Positions 62,001-64,000 of a DNA stretch of 64,000 nt are shown here, one piece after another. The notes beneath the pieces are model-generated. The model was not told the origin of the DNA and did not search any database. It saw only the letters and a list, made by a program, of their open reading frames with translations. How positions within the stretch are numbered: the stretch's first letter is position 1; the number at the start of each line of letters is the position of its first letter. Position numbers and translations under genes: made by a program. Origin of the DNA: an uncultured Dietzia sp. (GTDB lineage Bacteria; Actinomycetota; Actinomycetes; Mycobacteriales; Mycobacteriaceae); contig NZ_CALMYY010000088.1 in the NCBI RefSeq assembly GCF_937873725.1, positions 1 to 64,000 on the forward strand, written 5' to 3'.

Positions 62001-62387
62001 CTGGGTGAGGAGAACCGCCGGTAGCGAGACCGCCGCGGAGGAGAGCGAGGCGTCGTCCGGGAGATGGCCGTGATCCTCGTCCTCGCCCGTGGTGGTGTTG
62101 GCCCACTCGATGGGCCGGAAGCCGTGGGTCCGGACCACCGCGATCTCGTCGTGGACCGGCTCCGTGAGCGCGACGGAGGAGTCGACGAGGTCCTGGAGTT
62201 CGGGGCCGATCCCCGTTCCGTCGATCAGGTCGCTCAACGCGTCACGCCACGCGATCCCCTGGCCACCGAAGGCCAGCGCGTAGGCGGTGCCCTCACGGAG
62301 TTCGTCCGCGAGAGGGCTGGTCCGGCGGCGGGCCGCATCTCCGGTCTCGAGCGGGCGGGGGGTGAGGTCGCGGTCGTCGATCGTCAC
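53031..62387 (-). CDS. fas: Type I fatty acid synthase (multifunctional)
   Basis: A single 3118-residue chain that makes long-chain acyl-CoA for membrane lipids and mycolic acids. Domains in order: acetyltransferase (GHSQG, Ser near 153), enoyl reductase (VEGGRAGGHHSWED near 577), hotdog dehydratase (ALVSGDHNPIHVSD near 1250), malonyl/palmitoyl transferase (GHSIGEY near 1458), carrier protein (GVSSRRNQLLLDLG, phosphopantetheine Ser near 1850), ketoreductase (VVTGAGKGSIAAAV near 2163) and ketosynthase (AACATTAV, Cys near 2754). No frameshift is visible. The GTG start follows AAGGAG. A Pro/Ala/Thr-rich linker (about 1755-1810) precedes the carrier domain. Confidence 0.98.
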   Translation of the reverse strand: MTIDDRDLTPRPLETGDAARRRTSPLADELREGTAYALAFGGQGIAWRDALSDLIDGTGIGPELQDLVDSSVALTEPVHDEIAVVRTHGFRPIEWANTTTGEDEDHGHLPDDASLSSAAVSLPAVLLTQIGAIRALAAEGFDVNDTAPAAVVGHSQGILAVESVQTFGSIDDRLLAVAELIGAAATLVGRRVGLFRRGESSPMVGVSGIDGEELRALVEELFSGVDPSLRPSVSIRNAQRRHVVVGRPTDLEDLRSHCADLEAESRRRREAKLTGGEIFAPVFDPLDVEVGFHHPAMAPAVDVVYHWAGRCGLDAERAASLAREVFTEPVDWVEEMAETLHAGADWILDMGPGEALTRLNRSVVRGQGVGVVAAATRGGLRNLFTPGATPEIERPWTAYQPQLISLPDGSVHVETSFTRLTGCSPILLAGMTPTTVDPEIVAAAANAGHWAELAGGGQVTEAIFAENTRRLAELLEPGRSAQFNSLFLDPYLWKLQVGGKRLVQRARAAGIPFDGVIVTAGIPELDESVALISELTEAGLRHVSFKPGTVAQIRQVVRIAAEVPHMPVIVQVEGGRAGGHHSWEDLDDLLLATYPMLRDRPNVVLCVGGGIGTPERAADYLTGSWANAHGYPAMPVDGILVGTAAMATLEATTSPQVKQLLVDTVGVDHWVGAGHAEGGMASGRSQLGADIHEIDNTAARTGRLLDEVAGDADAVAARRDEIIAAINGTAKPYFGDLESMTYEQWLRRFAELSAAPDSAPDSAASVWLDPTIRDRFHRMVQRTEARLDSVDTGRILSAFPRVEAMERPAEVVRTLAARYPELATATLHPADAIEFLDICRLPGKPVPFVPVIDGDVRRWWRSDSLWQAHDARYDADAVCVIPGTTAVAGITRVDEPVGELLDRFESATADRVRGYLPSTEAVSGRRRGTVTTAQGPVADVLNAPDVSWAGRLVVSPVHRLGVLHAWEIDAEGVGRHPVTGAVLTPAADGRTVDLTLPIGPSEMTITIALGQSVATGAAPVVTDEAAESAMRTLLATAAGVGRSGAGGAVIDSLPEVDGGVATARFTFDPTLASDHTGVTAGSLPTSLIASDGVPDALVGAAWPAVFAVLGQARRPGGAGTVVEGLLDLVHLDHGVRMHAALPQSTTDLAVVARSGGVRDTDLGRVVEVSVEVATVAADGARAPLCTLSERFAIRGRTGRAEVGDPRPAGGALVTPSGGAVEPAGTSRQLRVSTTLTAPHDMTAFALVSGDHNPIHVSDTAADLAGLGGVIVHGMWLSAAAQHAVQSSDGKTPALRIAGWTARMLAPVRPGDHITVRAVQTGRHSGGQVLEVTCTVDGATVMAATALTEAPRTVYAFPGQGIQAKGMGMEGRTRCPAAREVWDRADTHTREALGFSILALVRENPTEVTVRGTVHRHPDGVLYLTQFTQVAMACLAVAQRAELEADGLFSADAYFAGHSIGEYDALAAISGVLELEPLLEIVFQRGSTMHQLVPRDAQGRSDYRMAAIRPSQMGISDDEVVDWVARVARESGEFIEIVNYNLAGSQYALAGTVAGCDALEKAVTRELEVSGGKNAFILVPGIDVPFHSTVLRGGVPDFRATLDALIPHDIDISVLVGRYIPNLVPRLFSLERDFVQEIADLVPAEALADVLANWDAWSATPVRLGRLLLVELLAWQFASPVRWIETQELLFTPVERGGLGIECFIEVGVANAPTVANLASKTLDLPTHRGPRAQVINVERDSATLYGTLPPSVEVDDDDSVDATGSSTPAADSAAPTDPAPAVNTPGTAGADRSESAAPAATAAPGAPRPDDLTFGAPAATRMLVALRTKVRPEQIAAGDSIETLCDGVSSRRNQLLLDLGTELSLGAIDGAAEADFPTLADQVSRLARGYAPFGPVLSDAVGEALRAVLGRTGKRAAYITERVTGPWELGTGWAQHVTAEIALGTRDGASVRGGDLATLDAVGVKDASGLDALIDAAVRSVGAANGVAVAMPSSGAGGGGVVDSAALTELADGLTGPDGVLAEAARGLLTRLGHLEPDAVDLLAEADPDSELADLVAAELGTDWRRVVAPAFDAARAVLMDDRWASAREDLARLWTRTDVPTDSAESFRGAGEIVAEQARWWAARATGARRDALASAYREISEVAAEEFVGEYAGDVAVVTGAGKGSIAAAVTARLLAGGATVVATTSTLDQAKLAFFKDLYRSHARGGAALWVLPANLTSYSDVDALVEWVGSEHAESAGGQTTVLKPALTPTLLFPFAAPRVQGSMADAGPRAETEMRVLLWGVEKLVAGLGAIGADTDVDSRLHVVLPGSPNRGIFGGDGAYGEAKAALDAVMAKWGSEKSWSERVTFVHAIIGWVRGTGLMGHNDPLVEAVEAAGVTTWSTAGIAAELLHSCTPSVRKAAGDAPVTVDLTGGLGTANLDMAALAADRPAASTETGTEDADGTIAALPSLQTVTADERPEWGEVTQDLEDMVVIVGAGEVGPYGSARTRFEVETTGELSAAGVVELAWSTGLIEWEDSPRAGWVVAGTGDPIDEADIAERFGDEVLARVGVRTYADDARAEMIGNTAPQLTSVFLPEDLSFVVDDEAQARGYLADDPENTVVTRSDDGEWTVTRKAGTEIRVPRRAALTRVVGGQIPTGFDPTAWGIPADMVSGIDRVAAWNLVATVDAFISSGFTPAELLAHVHPADVANTQGTGMGGMTSMRSLYIDGILGRSRANDTLQEALPNVVAAHVMQSYVGGYGSMVHPVAACATTAVSVEEGFDKIRAGKAEFVVAGGFDDLSTEGIQGFADMSATADSAAMAAKGIDERHYSRANDRRRGGFVESQGGGTILLARGDVAARMGLPVHGVVAWAGSYADGAHTSIPAPGLGALGAGRGGRRSPLARGLAELGLTADDLAVVSKHDTSTKANDPNESDLHERLAAAIGRSDGNPLFVVSQKSLTGHAKGGAAAFQLIGLTQMLRSGTLPPNRALDCVDDVLDRHRHLVWLREALQLGGEFPLRAGLLTSLGFGHVSGLIAVTHPEAFHRAVAASLGEQESERIRLAAVERERAGTRLRTSGIYGGESLYSRPESRRLGEGSADEVKEREAAVLLDPAARIDADGVLAAAATAENAGR

Positions 62388-62420
62388 GTGGGGAACTCCT
62401 TGGCACTTGCGTCAGGGACA

Positions 62421-62460
62421 TCTGTGCCGAACCAGTGACTGGTCCGGCGCAGCGCACAGA
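62421..62460. promoter_or_regulatory. Extended inverted repeat before fas
   Basis: The core ACCAGTGACTGGT (62431-62443) is a perfect 13-bp palindrome. Outer arms TCTGTGC (62421-62427) and GCACAGA (62454-62460) also pair, with a small bulge on one side. It lies 34-73 nt upstream of the fas start, so it could be an operator for a TetR-type regulator or a leader hairpin. Confidence 0.5.
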
Positions 62461-62566
62461 CTGCCACAGAAACTTGAGGGAGTCCTCAGCTTGATGGGGT
62501 ACGACCGACCTGTTCGGGGTCGCGCCCGGGCCGCGAGGCGTGACGCTCATCACAACAGGACATGAT

Positions 62567-62597
62567 GGCCTCCTCATCTTCACAGGTGAGGGGGGCC
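62567..62597 (-). terminator. Possible terminator of the small secreted-protein gene
   Basis: GGCC-CCTCA / TGAGG-GGCC arms with small bulges enclose a loop of about 10 nt, roughly 95 nt after the stop at 62690. It is weaker than the other terminators here. Confidence 0.3.
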
Positions 62598-62689
62598 TCA
62601 GGTTTGCCAGGCGGGGCCGTTATCCAATCGTTATACGATGCCCAGGGGAATCGGCGCCGGCCCCGGCGTGTCGCGCCCGGCCCCCGCCG

Positions 62690-63202
62690 TCACGCGCCGC
62701 AGCGGAGCGCGGCCATCTGGGCGGCGTCGAGCCCCCCGGCGGGACAGAGATCGGCGGTCAGCCTCCGCGGCCCGGACGACCATTCGACGTGCGCCGTGCG
62801 CACCGCGTCGCCGAACGCGAGCGTCACCAGACCGCCGACCCCCGGGACCTCGTCCGTAGCCAAGCCGCCCTCGCCGATCGTCTCGACCGCGGTCACCTCG
62901 GCGACCGTCGCGGGGCCCGGGGCGGGGATGAGCCGCAGCCGGATCGCCGTGCCGTCGTACGCGCCGACCCACGCCGCGAACTCGCCCGTCCCGTCGGGCC
63001 GCAACTCGAGCGTGTATCCGTGCGAGATCCACGAGCCGGTCTCGCGCACCACCTCCGCCGGGGTGGGGACCGCGGGGCCGGTCACCGCCGGGGCGGCCCC
63101 CGTCGGCACCGCGACGACCGTCGCGGCCCCCGCCATCATCACGGCGAGAGCGGTCGCCAGCGCCCCCCGCACGATCCCCCGACCCGCGCCACCTGTTCTC
63201 AT
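62690..63202 (-). CDS. Small secreted protein, function unknown
   Basis: A 170-residue protein with a clear Sec signal peptide (basic RTGGAGRGIVRG, then hydrophobic ALATALAVMMAGAATVV) and a probable cleavage site after PTGAAPA. The mature part shows repeated beta-strand-like segments (GYTLELRPDGTGEFAAWVGA) and two cysteines near the C-terminus (ADLCPAG, ALRCGA) that may form a disulfide. No family is recognised. It lies upstream of fas on the same strand but 300 nt away, so it is probably a separate unit. Confidence 0.7.
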   Translation of the reverse strand: MRTGGAGRGIVRGALATALAVMMAGAATVVAVPTGAAPAVTGPAVPTPAEVVRETGSWISHGYTLELRPDGTGEFAAWVGAYDGTAIRLRLIPAPGPATVAEVTAVETIGEGGLATDEVPGVGGLVTLAFGDAVRTAHVEWSSGPRRLTADLCPAGGLDAAQMAALRCGA

Positions 63203-63338
63203 GAATTCAACCTAGCCCCACCAGTCACACCGCGCGATACAGTACTTGCGTCGAATCGGTCACCAAACGGCAACTGGCCGACTACAAGTAGTAGATCGGC
63301 TGCCCGGAGCACTGAGTCTCCCCCTCTAGGAGGACGTC

Positions 63339-64000
63339 ATGACCACACCCGCCGCCAAGGCCGGGACGCGACCACGGGAGACCTTCTCCCGACGGTCCGT
63401 CTTCGTCTTTGCCGCCATCGGTTCCGCCGTCGGCCTCGGCAACATCTGGCGCTTCCCGTTTGTCGCCTACGACAACGGGGGCGGCGCGTTCCTCATCCCC
63501 TACCTGGTGGCGCTGCTCACGGCGGGTCTACCGCTGTTGTTCTTCGACTACGCCATCGGCCACCGCTTCCGCGGGTCCGCACCGCTGAGCTTCCGGCGGA
63601 TGAACCGGTTCGCCGAGCCGATCGGATGGATCCAGGTCCTCGTCGCCTTTGTGATCGCCGTCTACTACGCGGTGATCATCGGCTGGGCGGCGTGCTACGC
63701 CTGGTTCTCGCTGGACCAGCGCTGGGGCCAGACGTACGAGGAGTCCGCGACCTTCTTCCTCGAGGACTTCCTCAAGATGGGCAGCGGCTTCGGGGTGGAC
63801 TTCGTCCCGATGATCGCCATCGTGCTCGTCGCGGTCTGGGTGATCACGCTCGGCGTCCTGCTCGCCGGCGTCCAGAAGGGGATCGGCGGCACCGCGCTGG
63901 TGTTCGTGCCCCTGCTCGTCGTGCTCTTCGCGGCGCTCGTCATCCGCTCGCTGTTCCTCGACGGCGCGATGGAGGGGCTCAACAAGTTCTTCACCCCGAA
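63339..64000 (+). CDS. Sodium:neurotransmitter symporter family transporter (cut by window edge)
   Basis: The first 220 residues or so of a LeuT-fold transporter; the frame stays open to the window end. The family signature lies in the first helix, VFAAIGSAVGLGNIWRFPFV, followed by YDNGGGAFLIPYL; the unwound helix 1 supplies the sodium and substrate sites. Helices 2-5 are present. Family members import amino acids with Na+; the substrate here is unknown. The ATG at 63339 follows a perfect AGGAGG. Confidence 0.93.
   Translation, partial: MTTPAAKAGTRPRETFSRRSVFVFAAIGSAVGLGNIWRFPFVAYDNGGGAFLIPYLVALLTAGLPLLFFDYAIGHRFRGSAPLSFRRMNRFAEPIGWIQVLVAFVIAVYYAVIIGWAACYAWFSLDQRWGQTYEESATFFLEDFLKMGSGFGVDFVPMIAIVLVAVWVITLGVLLAGVQKGIGGTALVFVPLLVVLFAALVIRSLFLDGAMEGLNKFFTP

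Larger units (their letters stand above)
62388..62689. other. Intergenic region upstream of fas
   Basis: No gene is supported in these 302 bases. The fas-proximal part holds an extended inverted repeat (62421-62460). A hairpin at 62567-62597 may end the upstream gene. A TATAAC hexamer on the minus strand (62635-62630) is a possible fas -10; used alone it would give a leader of about 240 nt. Several short overlapping frames here are not convincing genes. Confidence 0.6.

Overview
The window is chromosomal DNA of a high-G+C actinobacterium of the mycolic-acid group (Mycobacteriales). A dedicated Dietzia/Gordonia/Rhodococcus-like genus is my guess; the sequence does not settle it. The evidence is a single-polypeptide type I fatty acid synthase (fas) followed by acpS, a CmrA-type mycolate reductase, twin clpP genes with clpX, and gene order that repeatedly matches Mycobacterium tuberculosis: rne-ndk-DUF4233-folC-valS; clpX-clpP2-clpP1-tig; nei-rpiB-DsbA-like-pepN; HNH-glbO-aglA; thioesterase-ettA-ssb; cmrA-DUF853-orn; Ldt-DUF3618-bcp-acpS-fas.

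Layout. 1-5858 (minus): start of rne (cut by the window edge), ndk, a DUF4233 membrane protein, folC and valS, tightly packed. 5922-17162: an insert relative to the mycobacterial order. It holds malate dehydrogenase, the beta-ketoadipate genes (pcaIJ on minus, pcaD-pcaR-pcaF on plus), the catechol operon catA-catB-catC (minus) and a large LuxR/LAL regulator. Together these enzymes convert catechol to succinyl-CoA and acetyl-CoA; protocatechuate-branch genes are absent. 17184-21617 (minus): clpX, clpP2, clpP1 and trigger factor, then tRNA-Pro (minus) and tRNA-Gly (plus). 22065-26925: Fpg/Nei glycosylase, rpiB, a DsbA-like oxidoreductase and aminopeptidase N. 27054-32070: a lipoprotein, HNH protein, truncated haemoglobin O, a GH13 alpha-glucosidase and an SDR.

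32057-37011 (minus) is a compact six-gene run (ettA, three hotdog thioesterases, one unknown protein, one orphan beta-class DNA methyltransferase). Five of its six genes are chained by 4-nt start/stop overlaps. 37141-43418: ssb, a CopD/CtaG copper/cytochrome-oxidase membrane protein, tRNA-Arg, mycolate reductase, a HerA-like ATPase and oligoribonuclease. tRNA-His follows, then a decayed YhgE/Pip-type membrane gene, a DUF2804 protein and the EfeUOB iron importer behind a good IdeR/DtxR box. 49261-63202: L,D-transpeptidase, tRNA-Lys, DUF3618, Bcp peroxiredoxin, a TetR regulator, acpS, fas (9.4 kb) and a small secreted protein. The window ends inside a sodium:neurotransmitter-symporter-family gene that runs off the right edge.

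Non-coding highlights: a dispersed intergenic repeat family (core GGCTTRCGCTGC) arranged as tandem arms plus opposite-facing copies at three loci; paired PcaR-like operators, each over one of two divergent promoters; a probable ClgR box before clpP1P2; an extended inverted repeat just upstream of fas; and several starts whose -10 hexamer lies 3 to 7 nt before the start codon, suggesting leaderless mRNAs.
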